64,000 nt of DNA from Dasypus novemcinctus (taxonomy: Eukaryota > Chordata > Mammalia > Cingulata > Dasypodidae), in the NCBI RefSeq assembly GCF_030445035.2, contig NC_080677.1:106265513-106329512 (forward strand), in the 5' to 3' direction. How positions within the stretch are numbered: the stretch's first letter is position 1; each line of letters opens with the position of its first letter. Made by a program: the position numbers and the translations under genes. Below the pieces are notes generated by a model. It made no database searches and was not told the origin of the DNA. It saw only the letters and a program-made list of their open reading frames with translations. Positions 1 to 11,100 of the stretch are shown piece by piece.

Positions 1-733
1 ATATATTCCAGATTATTCTGCATGTACCCTGAACCAATTTACAAGGATATCAGGAAGTTTTCTGTGAAGGGTTAGGGTCAGGTAAAGTTTAGGGAATTCA
101 ATTTTAAGGCTTCTATTTACATATTCCCTCATGAAGATGGTGTGTGTTGCTAAATTCCTGAATAGTATCTTCTGCATTTGACTCCATTAGTATCCTTGAA
201 AAAGTCTTGTTTGCCCTTTTTTGAATATTTTTGTTGACTGTCAGTACCTAGAAGAAAGGAATTACATAGTTTGATCCTCTTCTCCCTCTAACTATTTTTC
301 AAAGTCTTTTTCTACATATATTGAAATGATCATGTGGTTTTTGTCCTTCATTCTATTAATGTGGCATATTACAGTGGTTTCATTTCATATGTTGAACAAA
401 CCTTGAATTTCTGGGATACATTCCACTGGCCATAACGTATAAATGTTTTTATATGTTGGTATATTTAGTATGCTAGTATTTTGTTGGGGATTTTTGGAGC
501 CAAATTCATAAGAAATACTGATCTGTAGTTTTCTGTTCTTGTGATGTCTTTGTCTGATTTGGGTATCGGGGTAACACTGGATTCACATAGAGGGCTGGGA
601 AGTGTTTCCTCCTCTTCCATTTTTTGGAAGAGTTTGTGAAGGATTGGTATTAATTCTTCTTTACATGTTTGGTAGAATTAACCAGGCAAGCCATCTGATC
701 CTGGACTTTTCTTTGCGGTAATTTTTTAAATTA
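1..733 (-). mobile_element. L1 ORF2 fragment (reverse transcriptase region), antisense
   Basis: Read on the minus strand this matches the part of L1 ORF2 that follows the polymerase active site. The usual L1 phrases for the fingers/palm region appear in antisense around 330-450 and 480-720. Many stops and indels break it, so it is a dead fragment. It continues after the LTR at 739-1201, in 1207 to about 1477, which shows the LTR landed inside it. Confidence 0.75.
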
Positions 734-738
734 CTAAT

Positions 739-1201
739 TGTGGTGGCTTGGAGCTATATACCCCAGGAAAACACATTCTTAATCTCAGTCCATTTCTGTG
801 AGTGGACCTATTGTAAATAGGAACCTTTGATCCATCCACCTACTCCAGTTAAGGTGTGGCCCATCTGAATCAGAGATGGGTCTTAATCCTATTATTCAGT
901 CCTTTATAAGCAGAATGAAATTCAGATACACACAGTGAAAGCCATGGGAAGAAGCTGAAAGTCAACAGAACCCAGAGAAGCCAGGAGAGGCCACCATGTG
1001 CAATGCCATGTGACAGAAAAGCCAAGGTCCAAGGACTGCCAGTTGCCAGCCCCAGAAAGCCACAGTCTTCTGGGAGAAAGCATTGCCTTGGTGATGCCTT
1101 GTTTGTGGACCTGTAGCCTCAAAACCATGAGCCAATAAATTCCCATTGTTTAAATGAGCCCACTGGATGATATTTGTTTTAGCAGCCAGGAAGGTAAGAC
1201 A
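739..1201 (+). mobile_element. Solo LTR, ERVL/MaLR-like, 5-bp target duplication
   Basis: A 463-bp unit that starts TG and ends CA, flanked by the direct repeat CTAAT (734-738 and 1202-1206). A 5-bp duplication is typical of ERVL/MaLR elements. On the + strand there is a TATA-like TTTATAA at 903-909 and an AATAAA at 1134-1139, in the order expected for U3, R and U5. No internal retroviral genes flank it, so it is a solo LTR. It splits an antisense L1 and is therefore younger than that L1. Confidence 0.75.
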
Positions 1202-1206
1202 CTAAT

Positions 1207-1477
1207 TAAATATTTTTTCCTTGTCATAGTCCTATTCAGATTTCCATTTCTTCTTGAGTCAGTTTAAGTAATTTGTGTCTTTCTAGGAATTTGTCCATTT
1301 ATTCTAAATTATCTAATTTGTTGGCATACGATCGTTCTATTTTTAAACATTTTTCCCTTTTATAATGATTGATTTTCCAACTTTCACTGTTACAATCGAA
1401 TATTATTCCTTTAAGTTTTATGTGAGCTTTTCATAAGGAATAGTCACCTTTCTTTGTCTCTTATAAGAATCTGTTAA
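1207..1477 (-). mobile_element. L1 ORF2 fragment, continuation
   Basis: Antisense L1 ORF2 sequence that continues the piece left of the LTR at 739-1201. It is further interrupted by the SINE at 1490-2001. Confidence 0.65.
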
Positions 1478-1489
1478 AAACACTGCCTA

Positions 1490-2001
1490 AGGGAGCAGAT
1501 GTGGTTCAAGCAGTTGAGCACCCACCTCCCACTTGGGAGACCCTGAGTTCGGTTCCTAGAGCCTCCTAAAGAAGACAGACAACTGGCAGACCCATGAGCA
1601 GACATAGAACAAAACAAGAAAGCAAGACAACGAGCAAAAACAACAACAACAACAACTAGCAAGACAACGAGCAAACAACAAGCAGACAATGAGCAAAAAC
1701 AAATGGGCAGGGAGTGACTGTGGCTCAAGCAGTTGAGCCCCACCTCTCACATGGGAGGTCCCGGGTTTGGTTCCCAGGACCTCATAAAGAAAAAAAACAA
1801 AACAGACAATGAGCAAATATCAAACAATCTATGTATCTTTAAAAAAAAAAAAGATAATAAAAAAATAAAAATATGCCATTAAACTAAAACCAAAACCAAA
1901 ACAACAAACAGACAACTAGCAAAAACAAAACAAAACAAAAACAATGAGCAAACAGATGAGGGAGTCATCTCAAGTGGGAAAGATGTATTTAAAAAACAAA
2001 C
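1490..2001 (+). mobile_element. Composite DAS-type SINE (two tRNA-like heads)
   Basis: Two copies of a tRNA-like head, near 1491 and 1712, each with a 'tggctcaagcagttgag'-type A box and a 'ggttcc'-type B box. A-rich spacers of the CAA and AAC kind follow each head. A 12-bp target duplication with one mismatch flanks the whole block (1478-1489 and 2002-2013), so both heads inserted together as one dimer. Confidence 0.75.
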
Positions 2002-2239
2002 AAACATTGCCTATTACTCATTCTTTTTATAAAGAATCATGTAATGAAAATCCTCTGGAATTCAATGACAAGGGAAAGATATGTCTCATCTGATGAAATA
2101 ATGTTTCTTTTGATCAGACAGTGAGGATTATATAAGCTTAACATGTCCTCTTAATTTTTTTTGCCTTGGTTGTAAGTATCTCTGAGCCAAATTTAAAGTT
2201 CAATCATCATAATTATCACATTCTGAATATTTTTTATTA

Positions 2240-2337
2240 GAAGGCTCTGACTATTTTATACTAGAAGGTAAGTTCCTGTAGGGCAGGGATTTTTGTTCAT
2301 TTTATTCCCTATTATACATCCAGTGCTTAATACATAG
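2240..2337 (+). mobile_element. L2-like LINE 3' end fragment
   Basis: Resembles the widespread L2 3' end ('gggcagggatttttgttcattttattcc...'). It is cut at about 2338 by an unclassified LTR-like piece (about 2338-2424). The interval 2014-2239 holds nothing I recognise. Confidence 0.45.
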
Positions 2338-2438
2338 CTGTTGGGGATTGAATCATGTGCCCCCAAAGACATGCCCTGTCATGTCCTGTCTTGTGGGTAT
2401 AGACTCATCTGAGAAGATCCTATTAAGATGAAACCTAG

Positions 2439-3163
2439 AGATTCAGGTCTCCTGAGTATACACCAACCCCAGCACCAACCACAGGTCCAGTAAAAGTGAC
2501 AGAAGAGGCATGTGTAGAAAGGTCACATCTGAGTCCAATTCCATCACACTCAAGAACACAAACTCCAGCTAACAGGGAGGTGAAAAAGGTCAACTGCCAC
2601 ACCAGGGAGACAAAAGTGCCTCCAACTGCAAGCAGGAGAATTGCATCCATCATCCATGTAGAATCTAAGCCCCTTCTCTATATAGAGGTGGAGTGGACAT
2701 AATCATCCCAGGGTCCACAGGATGGAGGAATAGAGTATGGACTAGAGTGAACTTACTGATATTGTACTATGGAACTATTGTGATTAGTCATGGAAGAAAT
2801 TACAGCATTTATGTGGAGAAAGTGGCCACGGTAGCTGCTTAGGGTAGGGAGAGGAAAAAGAGATATGATGTGGGGACATTTTCAGGACTTGGGTGGTACT
2901 GCAGGGACAGATGCTGGACACTGTATGTCCTGCCATGGCCCACTGGGTGGATTGGGGGAGAGTGTGAACTACAATGTAAACCATTATCCATGTGGTGCAG
3001 CAGTTCTCCAAAATGTATTCACCAAATGCAATGAATGCCCCATGATGATGAAAGAGGTTGTTGATGTGGGAGGAGTGGGGTGAGGGGGTGGGGGGTATAT
3101 GGGGGACCTCCGATATTTTTTAAATGTAAAATTTAAAAAAATAAAGAGAGAGGAAAAAAAAAA
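2439..3163 (+). mobile_element. Family A (L1-like) copy with inverted 5' part
   Basis: This belongs to a repeat family present five times here (also 6433-8522, 16327-17400, 30310-31125, 57800-58078). From about 2573 on it runs in sense, with the shared 3' end (AATGT-AA-ATT motif, then an A-rich tail at about 3130-3163). The first part, about 2439-2572, matches the same family in antisense. A direct repeat of about 13 bp (2425-2438 and 3164-3176, imperfect) flanks it. An inverted 5' segment joined to a sense 3' segment is the product known as twin priming in L1 target-primed reverse transcription. Confidence 0.75.
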
Positions 3164-3165
3164 AA

Positions 3166-3660
3166 GATGAGCCTAGGACTTCCAGGAAGATGGCAAGACT
3201 AGAAAGATATGGGACTCTCTTCTCTCCCAGAAAAATAGCTAGAGGACTGGCAGAAATGGCCTGGAGAACATCTTCTAGGTTATTCTCGGGCATTGGGGCC
3301 AACAGCTATAGACAAAGGGGGGCCCCAGGGAATCCACCTTCCCAGGAAAGAGGAGACAAAGGGACATAGCCTAAGTCTGACTCAGCTTTTGACCCACAAA
3401 TGTGGTCTGCTGTGTTCCATGAGACTTACAGGCCAGGTGAGGCAGCACCACTGTTTGCCTTGGGAGCCAGCAAGGGACTACAGAGATCTGAACCTTTCAA
3501 TCTCCCTCTCTACTGACTGGGACTAGTTGTTGAGGATGCAGAGGGGAGTGATAACGAGAACACAGCTTATCAAAATTTATGGGATACAGCGAAGGTAGTC
3601 TTGAGAGGGAAATTTATAGTCCTAAACATCTATATTAAAAAAGAATAAAGAGCTAAACTG
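3166..3660 (+). mobile_element. L1 5' leader and ORF2 scraps, internally deleted
   Basis: 3166-3540 looks like an L1 5' leader (an 'aagatggcaagac' start and a GC-richer tract). It jumps directly to an ORF2 segment at about 3560-3660, so ORF1 and much of ORF2 are missing. It is followed by an LTR and then by a later ORF2 segment, so this is one mosaic or several stacked L1 pieces. Confidence 0.5.
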
Positions 3661-4128
3661 AAAGAAAACTACACAGGAGAGGAGTAGAGTTGGAGTTTCA
3701 AAGCTGGAGCCATGGGAAGTAAATATACAGAGAAGCAGATACGTGAGGAAAGAGAGAAGGCTCTATTAGACATGGCAGAGGTCCCAGGAAGAGACAAACC
3801 ATTCTGTCGAATAGTTTACAGCTGACTTTGTGAAGAGAGCAGAGCAGCTGAGCCCAGAGAGAAACGAGCCCTGGAAGAGGGATGAGACTTGTTCCAGCCC
3901 ACAGCGATACTGGAAGAAGCTGGGACCACGGAGTCTTAAGAAGAAGGCTGGACCCTGCGGACGTCAGCAACCATCTTGCTCCAACATGGGGGAACAGACT
4001 TAGGTGAGAAAAGTAACTTAAGCTTTATGTCCTGGTACCTGTAAGCTTCTACCCCAAATAAATATCCTTTATAAAAGCCGACAGATATATGGTATTTTGC
4101 ATCAGCACCCCTTTGGCAGTACTAATAC
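3661..4128 (+). mobile_element. ERV-type LTR, 5'-truncated (family B)
   Basis: Same LTR family as 17604-18264 (+) and 49126-49614 (-). Shared landmarks are a 'gccatcttgctccaacatg' tract, an 'aataaatatcctttata' polyadenylation tract near 4059 and the 3' end 'catcagcacccctttggc...actaata'. Compared with the longer copy, about 190 bp is missing from its 5' side. It lies between two L1 ORF2 segments. Confidence 0.6.
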
Positions 4129-5945
4129 ACTACCCAAACTGAATTATAGATTCAATGTAATACCAATCAAAATTCCAACAGCCTATTTTACAGAAATAGA
4201 AAAGGCAGTTATCAAATTCATTTGGAAGGGAAAGTGCCCCCAAATAGCCAAAAACATTCTGGAAAAGAAGCACAACATGGGAGGACATTCACTGCCTGAC
4301 CTTGAAACATATTACAAAGCTACAGTGGTCAAAACAGCGTGATAGTGGCATAAAGATAGATACATTGATCAGTGGAACAGAATTGAGAACCCAGAAATAA
4401 ACCCTCACCTATACTGGTTTTTGACAAACCTATCAAGCCCACGTTAATGAAACAAAACAATCTCTCCAACAAATGGTGCTCGTAGAGCTGAATATCTATA
4501 ACCTAAAGAATGAAAGAGGACCCCTATCTCACTCCCTATACAAGAATCAACTTAAAATGCATCAAAGAGCTAAATATAAAAGCCAGGACCATAAAACTAC
4601 CAGAAAAAAAATGTAGGGAAACATCTTAAAGACCTTGTGGTAGGTGGGGTTTCTTGGACCTTACATGCAAAGCACGTGCAACAAAAGAAAAAAAATAGAT
4701 AAATGGGTCCTCCTCAAAATGAAACACTTTCCTATCTCACGAGACTTTGTCAAAAGGGTGAAAAGACAGCTGACTCAATGGGAGAAAATATTTGGAAATC
4801 ACATACCTGATAAGGGTTTAATATCCATGATATGTAAAGAGATGATACAACTCAACAATAAAAAGACATACGTCCCAATTAAAAAATTAGCAAAAGACTT
4901 GAATAGACATTTCTCCAAAGAAGAAATATAAACAGCAAAAAACACATGAAAAAATGTTCAACATCCCTAATGATTAGGGACATGCAAATCGAAACTACAA
5001 TGAGATATCATTTCATACCTCAATATGGTCATATATTAAAAAGACAGAGAACTACAAGTGTTGGAGAGGATGGAGAGATAGGGACACTTATTCACTGTGC
5101 TGGGAATGCAGAACCATACAGCCACTGTGGAGGACTGCTTGGCAGTTCCTAAAGAAGTTGAATATAGACTTGCCACGTGACCCAGCAATACCATTACTAG
5201 GTATGTACCCAGAAGAATGAGAACAGTGACATGAACAGACATCTGCACACTGGTGTTCATAGTGGTGTTATTCATGATTGCCCAAAGTTGGAAACAACTC
5301 AGGTGTCCATCAACTGATGAATGGATAAACAAACTGGTGTATTCATATGATGGAATATTATGACACTATAAGAAGCACATGACAATCTGGATGATGGACA
5401 TTACACTGAGTGAAGCAAGCCAGACACAAAAGGACAAATGATGTATGATTGCATTACTATCCACTAAATAGATTGTGTAACATGCTGTATGACTACATTG
5501 ATATAAAATGTAAATATAAATAAAATTTTAAAGATGAAATTTGAGTAGTGGTTATGTAGGGTTAGGGAAGGCATGCTAAGGGCTGTGGAGTTTTTCTTTT
5601 TGCAGCAATGAAATAAATTTAAAAATTTGTTATAATGAATGCACAATATTGTGATTATACTAAAAGCCACTTATTAAATACACATGCCTTCTATTTTATT
5701 TCTAAACTGCCTCAAATCATTTTAAAAGGTTATGGAAAACAAGTAAATAAATGGGCATTCCTAGTCAAGACTATTTTATGTCAAAAAAAGAATTATTATT
5801 ATTGAAATAATGAAAATGCTCTAATAATGATTGAAGTGATGAATGCATAACTCTGTGATTATACCAAATACCATTGATTGTATACTTTGGATTAATTGTA
5901 TGCTTTATTAATATGTATCAATAAAATTGATTTATTTTTAAAAAA
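4129..5945 (+). mobile_element. L1 ORF2 3' part and 3' UTR, degenerate
   Basis: The frame at 4097-4342 encodes an L1 ORF2 stretch with the family motif 'IKFIWKGK...[14 protein letters not shown]'. Downstream pieces at 4644-4931 and 4946-5332 match the ORF2 C-terminal region, but in different frames with stops, so the gene is dead. The 3' UTR continues to an L1-type end at about 5830-5945, with AATAAA-like signals and an A-rich tail. It is 5'-truncated and damaged. Confidence 0.8.
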
Positions 5946-6051
5946 TGAAGACACTGAGTGAGCACAAAGAAGAATTTGAAAATCTGAATAGAAAAATAAC
6001 AGAGCTCATGAAAATGAAAGACATGATAGGTGAGATAAAAAACACATTAGT
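5946..6051 (+). mobile_element. L1 ORF1-like fragment
   Basis: Translates to a charged coiled-coil-like stretch ('EFENLNRKITELMKMKDMI') like L1 ORF1. It seems to continue after nested insertions at about 8549-8950. It is short and broken. Confidence 0.5.
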
Positions 6052-6405
6052 GGGAAGCAGATGTGGTTCAACCAGTTGAGTGCCTGCCTACCACATGGGA
6101 GGTCCTGAAGAAGATGAGCAGATGCTGCCCCCACTACAATGAACTAGACACTGCCCCCACTGCAATGAGCTAGATGCCTCCCCTGCCATAACAAGCAAAC
6201 ACCACAAGCCAGCAGATGCTGAAGCCTGCAGCAAGTGGATGTGACACAGGACATTGGGCACTCAGCTCTCATGCAGGAAGTCCCAGGTTCAGTTCTCAGT
6301 GCCTTCTGGAGAAGGAGAGCAAAGAATGAGCACACAGACAAGAGAACATTCGGGAGGGGGAATAAATAAAGAAAAATAAAGTAAATAAATAATTAAAAGA
6401 AAACT
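6052..6405 (+). mobile_element. DAS-type SINE (variant body)
   Basis: tRNA-like head at 6055-6105 (A box in 'tgtggttcaaccagttgag', 'gggaggtcc' after it). The body carries repeated 'actgcccccactgcaatga' units, then a second tRNA-like segment near 6265, then an A-rich end with AAATAA repeats (about 6360-6405). Confidence 0.7.
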
Positions 6406-6432
6406 GAACAAACAAAAACTACTTTGTTTCTC

Positions 6433-8522
6433 TTTTTTTGAAATTTTTTATCTTTTTTTTTTTTAAAGATACATAGATCACATAAAGTGTTACATTACAA
6501 AATACGAGGTTCTTGGGAAGTGGATGTGGCTCAACTGATACAGTGTCTGCCTACCATATAGGAGGTCCAGAATTTGAACCCAGGACCTCCTGGCCTGTGT
6601 GGTGAGCTGGCCCATGCACAATGCTACCATGCACAAGGAGTGCTGTGCCACACAGGGGTATCCCCCAAATAGGGGTGCCCCATGTGCAAGGAATGCGCCC
6701 ACAAGGAGCGCGGCCCCATGCAAAAAAAGCACAGCATGCCTAGGAGTGGTGCTGCACACATGGAAAGCTCTTGCAGCAAGATGATGCAACAAAAAGGGAC
6801 ACAGATTCCCGCAAGAATTCAAGTAGACACAGAAGAAGACACAGCAAATAGAAACAGAGCAGACAATGATGGGGGGAGGTTCCCATATGCTCCACTCCCC
6901 ACCCCACCCCTCTCTTCCCACATCAACAACCTCTTTCATCAGTGTGGTACATTCATTGCACTTGATAAATACATCTTCAAGCACTGCTACACCACATGGA
7001 TTATAGTTTACATTGTAGTTTACACTCTCCCCCAGTCCATTCAGTGGGTTACGGCAGGATATATAATGTCCTTCATCTGTCCTTGAAATATCACTCAGGA
7101 CTACTCCAAGTCCTGAAAATACCTACATATCATATCTCTTCTTCCCTCTCCCTACCCTCAACAACTCCCGTGGCCACTGTCTCCACATCAATGACACAAT
7201 TTCTTCCATTGCTAGAGTCAAAATAGTTCTATAGGACAATACCAGTAAGTCCACTCTAATCCATATTTTATTCCCCCATCCTGTGGACCCTGGGATGGCG
7301 ATGTACACTCCACCTCTAAATCGAGAAGGGGCTTCAATCCCACATGGCTGATGGATGGGGTTCTCCAGCTTGCAGTTGTAGACTCTCTTGGTTCCCTGAT
7401 GTGGTGGTTGACCATCCTCACCTCCCTGTTAGCTGACCTGGGTAAGTCCAATGTACCAGAGAGTGGGTGTTACAACTCTGCTGAGGTTCAGGGCCCAGCT
7501 GGAACATGGAAAGTCCAGAGATTCAAGTCTCCTGAGCATACACCAACCCCAGCACCAACCACAGGTTCAGTAAAAGTGACAGAGAGGCATGTGTAGAGAG
7601 GTCACATCTGTGTTCAACTCCATCACACTCAGAAGCACAAATTCCAAAGTAGGGGCCCAATGGCAAGGCGCTGAACTCCAGAACCATCTGCCATGACCAT
7701 ACGACCTGGGTGTCTCCATAGCTCTCAGTAGCACCACTATCTGGGGTTGTATCTACTTTGGCTGTCTCTGGGATCCTGCTGAGACATGCATAAGTGTGAC
7801 CCTTCTGATGACCTTCCCACTTATTTTGAAGCCTCTTAGCCATATAAACTCATTTGTCTTTACCATTTTCCCCTTTCAGTCAAGGTGTTTTTCTAGTTGC
7901 ATCACCAGCTGGTTCTTGGTAGTAATCCCTTGGCACCAGGGAGGCTCATCCCTGGGAGTCATGTCTCACACTGGGGGGAAGGTAAGGTATTTACATGCTG
8001 AGTTTGGCTTAGAGAGTGGCCACATTTGAGCAACATGGAGGCTCTCAGGAGGTAACACTAGGCACCCTGCAGCTCTAGGCCTAGTTGAAATTTCAAGCAC
8101 TCAGGCTCATAAGCATAGTCATCAGTATCAAAGACCCATCATTGGACCATCTTTCTTCACTGGTCTTTGCCCTTAAACTAGGGGGATTGTTGCTGTTCCA
8201 TTGGGGAATGTGACAGAGCTTCCCCAGATGGGAAATCAGCACTCCCTCAGTTGTCCTGTATAACTCTACATACTATGACAATACCCAATGAATATCCAAA
8301 CATATTTATATACCCTATATGAATGCCCTGGAGAACTCCCTCCCACCTATGCATCCCCCATAATGACACCCCACACCAGTGCTCCTCCCCTGCCATGGTT
8401 GAACCCCTCCGTGATCCAAAATTTCTTCAAGAATGAAGCATAATATATTGCCAAATTCAATTAGTAGTAAAATCAAATAGTAATGATAGGTTTAAAGATT
8501 AGAAATAGAATTTTAAAACCCA
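6433..8522 (-). mobile_element. Family A (L1-like) element, longest copy, antisense
   Basis: The tail side is at about 6433-6460 (poly-T on +, then the shared AATGTAACA-like end) and the 5' side at about 8522. A direct repeat of about 22 bp with one mismatch (ending near 6432 and near 8547) shows a single insertion of about 1.75 kb into an L1 ORF1 remnant, before the SINE at 6513-6875 entered it. Two frames are shared with other family A copies (minus strand 7218-7451 and 7523-7843). The 5' part, about 7900-8522, has no counterpart in the other copies here. It is probably the 3' region of a xenarthran L1 lineage; a non-autonomous L1-mobilised element is the alternative. Confidence 0.65.
6513..6875 (+). 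mobile_element. DAS long SINE nested in family A
   Basis: Full-length long DAS SINE with a tRNA-like head (6517-6590), the GC-rich body with repeated 'caaggagtg' units and a purine-rich 3' end. Target duplication GAGGTTC at 6506-6512 and 6876-6882. It is more diverged than the copies at 12354 or 41416. Confidence 0.8.
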
Positions 8523-8548
8523 AACAAACAAAAACTACATTGTTTCTT

Positions 8549-8950
8549 TAAAAAAACCTTTTAGAGGTATACAAAGCAGACTCAAAATGATAGAAGAAAG
8601 AATAAGTTATAACAAAGACAGAATAGCTAAAATTGAAGAGAGAAAAAACAGAGAGAAAAGAATGGAAAAAAAATTGAGCAGGGGCTAAGGGAGTTGAGCA
8701 ATAACATGAAATACAACACATGTGCCATGGGAGTTCCAGAAGGAGAAGAGAAAGGAAAAGCAGAAAAAAGAGTATCTGATGAAATAGCCAAAAATTACCC
8801 AACTGTCATGTCAGAATGAAATTTTATGTCCAAGAAGGGCAGCATACCACAATCAGAATAAATGAGAATAGATCCCCAAGACACATACTCCTCAGAATGC
8901 CCAAAGATGGAAATTCTCCTCTAACTGCTGAAATTATTACTTCTTTTAAA
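8549..8950 (+). mobile_element. L1 ORF1-like remnant, continuation
   Basis: Purine-rich coding remnant. A translation around 8715-8800 resembles the L1 ORF1 motif 'G-PEGEE'. It follows the right-hand duplication of the family A insertion, so it continues the host element that starts at 5946. Confidence 0.45.
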
Positions 8951-8962
8951 TTCTTCAACTGA

Positions 8963-8964
<2 letters not shown>

Positions 8965-8994
<30 letters not shown>

Positions 8995-9349
8995 ATTTAT
9001 TTATTTAATTCCCCCCCCTCCCCTGGTTGTCTGTTCTTGGTGTCTATTTGCTGCGTCTTGTTTCTTTGTCCGCTTCTGTTGTCGTCAGCGGCACGGGAAG
9101 TGTGGGCGGTGCCATTCCTGGGCAGGCTGCTCTTTCTTTTCACGCTGGGCGGCTTTCCTCACGGGCGCACTCCTTGCGCGTGGGGCTCCCGCACGCGGGG
9201 GACACCCTTGCGTGGCACGGCACTCCTTGCGCGCATCAGCGCTGCGCATGGCCAGCTCCACACAGGTCAAGGAGGCCCGGGGTTTGAACCACGGACCTCC
9301 CATATGGTAGACGGACGCCCTAACCACTGGGCCAAAGTCCGTTTCCCAT
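8965..9349 (-). mobile_element. DAS long SINE, intact-looking, 14-bp target duplication
   Basis: A poly-T start (8965-8987), (ATTT)n tail, GC-rich body and tRNA-like head reading out at 9347, so the element lies on the minus strand. A perfect 14-bp direct repeat flanks it (8951-8964 and 9350-9363). Retained CpGs and a perfect duplication argue for a young copy. Open frames of about 100 codons inside it are a composition effect. Confidence 0.9.
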
Positions 9350-9363
9350 TTCTTCAACTGATT

Positions 9364-10424
9364 GAATGAGATGTCTCTCATTGTTGAAGGAAGTCTCCTC
9401 AGTTGGTTCTAGATGTCATCAGCCATAGATGCAGCCAACTTACTGATAATTTAAGTATACAAAATGTCCTCAGTAAAAATCAGGCCAGTGATTGTTTAAC
9501 CAAACAACTGGATACCATCACTTGGCCAAGTTGACACATAAATGGAATGATCACACCGGTCAACAGGAGAAGAGAAAGCACAGGTTCTTCTCTGATGCTC
9601 CCATAACCCAGATATGTGCCAGCACCTGGGTGCAGCAGAGCTTTACACTAGGGATCTGCATTCCACTGGAGAGACACTATCTCCTTGTCATGCTCCTTAT
9701 AGATGACAAGTATCAGAAAAACAATCTTGTCAATAGAGAATTCCTTAAGCTCATTGGATACCAGGCAGTCTGGACTGGGTACCATCTCTTTATAGGGGTT
9801 ATCTAAGAATACATGCTTTCCAGTATTTAGAGATCTGGGAATTTATAGGAAGGCTTCCTTGCCAGCAAGAGGAAGCCACCAATTCCATGGGAAGTTGAGC
9901 TTGGGAAGCTCCTCCTACTTGAAGAAGGGAAGCTCTCAAGTCTCAGCTAGCATGCTTTTTTCAAACAAACCCTAAAGGACCTCCTAAGTCACTTGCAGGT
10001 AATCCTGATCCTTGTCAAATTGGTCCCTTAAAGTACTGTGTGAGGCTATACATGAGCTAACTTACTCTTTGCCATGGCCCTGTGGGGTTAGTTTCATCCT
10101 TATTTTATGGATGAGGAAAATGTGGTTCCTTTTTGAAAGAAGGCACACTATAATTTACAAATAAATACTTACACATTTGGAGGACCAGCTATCTAGAGCT
10201 GACTCAGAAACTAAAGTCACTGTGTTTGGGGGAATCAGAGGGAATTTGAGTGAACTGATAACATATGCAGAGCAATGATGTGGCAGGATCCTACTCATAA
10301 TGTGCAAATGACCTGGCTTCTAGAGTTACTCTGTCTCTCAGTAGTTTGGTAGTATTTGGCAAACCACTTATCAACTCTGTGTCTCACTTTTACTCATGGG
10401 AATATGAGAACACCACCATTCTTT
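9364..10424. other. Intergenic stretch without recognised gene
   Basis: 9380-9550 reads like a diverged interspersed repeat ('caaacaactggataccatcac...gttgacacataa') that I cannot classify. The rest, including a 104-codon + frame at 9492-9806, shows no known domain or splice logic. 10310-10420 may hold a weak MIR. Confidence 0.4.
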
Positions 10425-11100
10425 CACTGATTTATTGGTTCCTATTTACAGGATGCCCACTATGTGGTGCTAGGTCACAGAGGTGAGAAGAATCAGACAC
10501 AGACCCTGCCCTCCTGGTACTTATAGTCTAGAGCTGTGTTGTCCAATACAGTAGGCACCAGCCACATGTGCTACTGAGCACTTGAAATCTGGCTACTCCA
10601 AAATGAGATTTGCTGTAAGTCGCATATTGGATTTCAAAGACATAATGAGGAAAAAATGAATGTGAAATATCCCAATAATTTTTTACATTGATTATATGTT
10701 GGAATAATAAATATTTTGGATACATCGAGTATAATAAAATGTATTGTTATAATTTAATTCATTTGGCTCATTTTACTCCTTTTAGTGTGGGTTACTAAGA
10801 ATTTTTAAATTATGTAGATTCAATTACATTTCTTTTGGACAACATTGGTCCAGAGGGGGAGACAGACATCAGTCACTCACACATAGAAATGTAACCCCAC
10901 AAATAAAAATAAAACTTCAGCTGTTAAGAACTACAAGTGGTAGAGCATGGTGCTAGGAGAGATTTGGCCTGGTTAGGGTGAGGAAGTATTTTTCAGAAAG
11001 TGTTCTTACAGCTGACATCCACAGGATGAGTAGGTAAAGGGGAGGGACAGAGCTCCAGACAACAGTGAAGAGCTTGTGCCAAGGAACTGTAATGGGAAAG
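10425..11100 (+). mobile_element. Old LINE 3' UTR, split by a hAT element
   Basis: Contains the ancient mammalian LINE 3' phrases 'gatgcccactatgtggtgctaggt' and 'gaccctgccctcctgg...' at 10440-10525, which resume after 10856 with 'gagacagacatcagtcactc'. The split at 10534-10847 is a DNA transposon, which dates the LINE as older. Confidence 0.5.
10534..10847. mobile_element. hAT-type non-autonomous DNA transposon
   Basis: 314 bp with imperfect terminal inverted repeats (CTGTGTTGTCCAA at the left, the complement of CAATGTTGTCCAA at the right). It is flanked by an 8-bp duplication with one mismatch (10526-10533 and 10848-10855), the size hAT elements make. No transposase remains. Confidence 0.65.

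Noticed and set aside
1600..1950. Regularly spaced CAA/AAC-rich repeats resembling an array
   Set aside because: A-rich spacers of a dimeric SINE, not direct repeats with unique spacers.
9037..9381. Open frames of about 100 codons on both strands, repeated at 12314-12664, 20374-20728, 41439-41805, 42685-43002
   Set aside because: The same peptides recur because they are translations of the GC-rich DAS SINE body; not genes.
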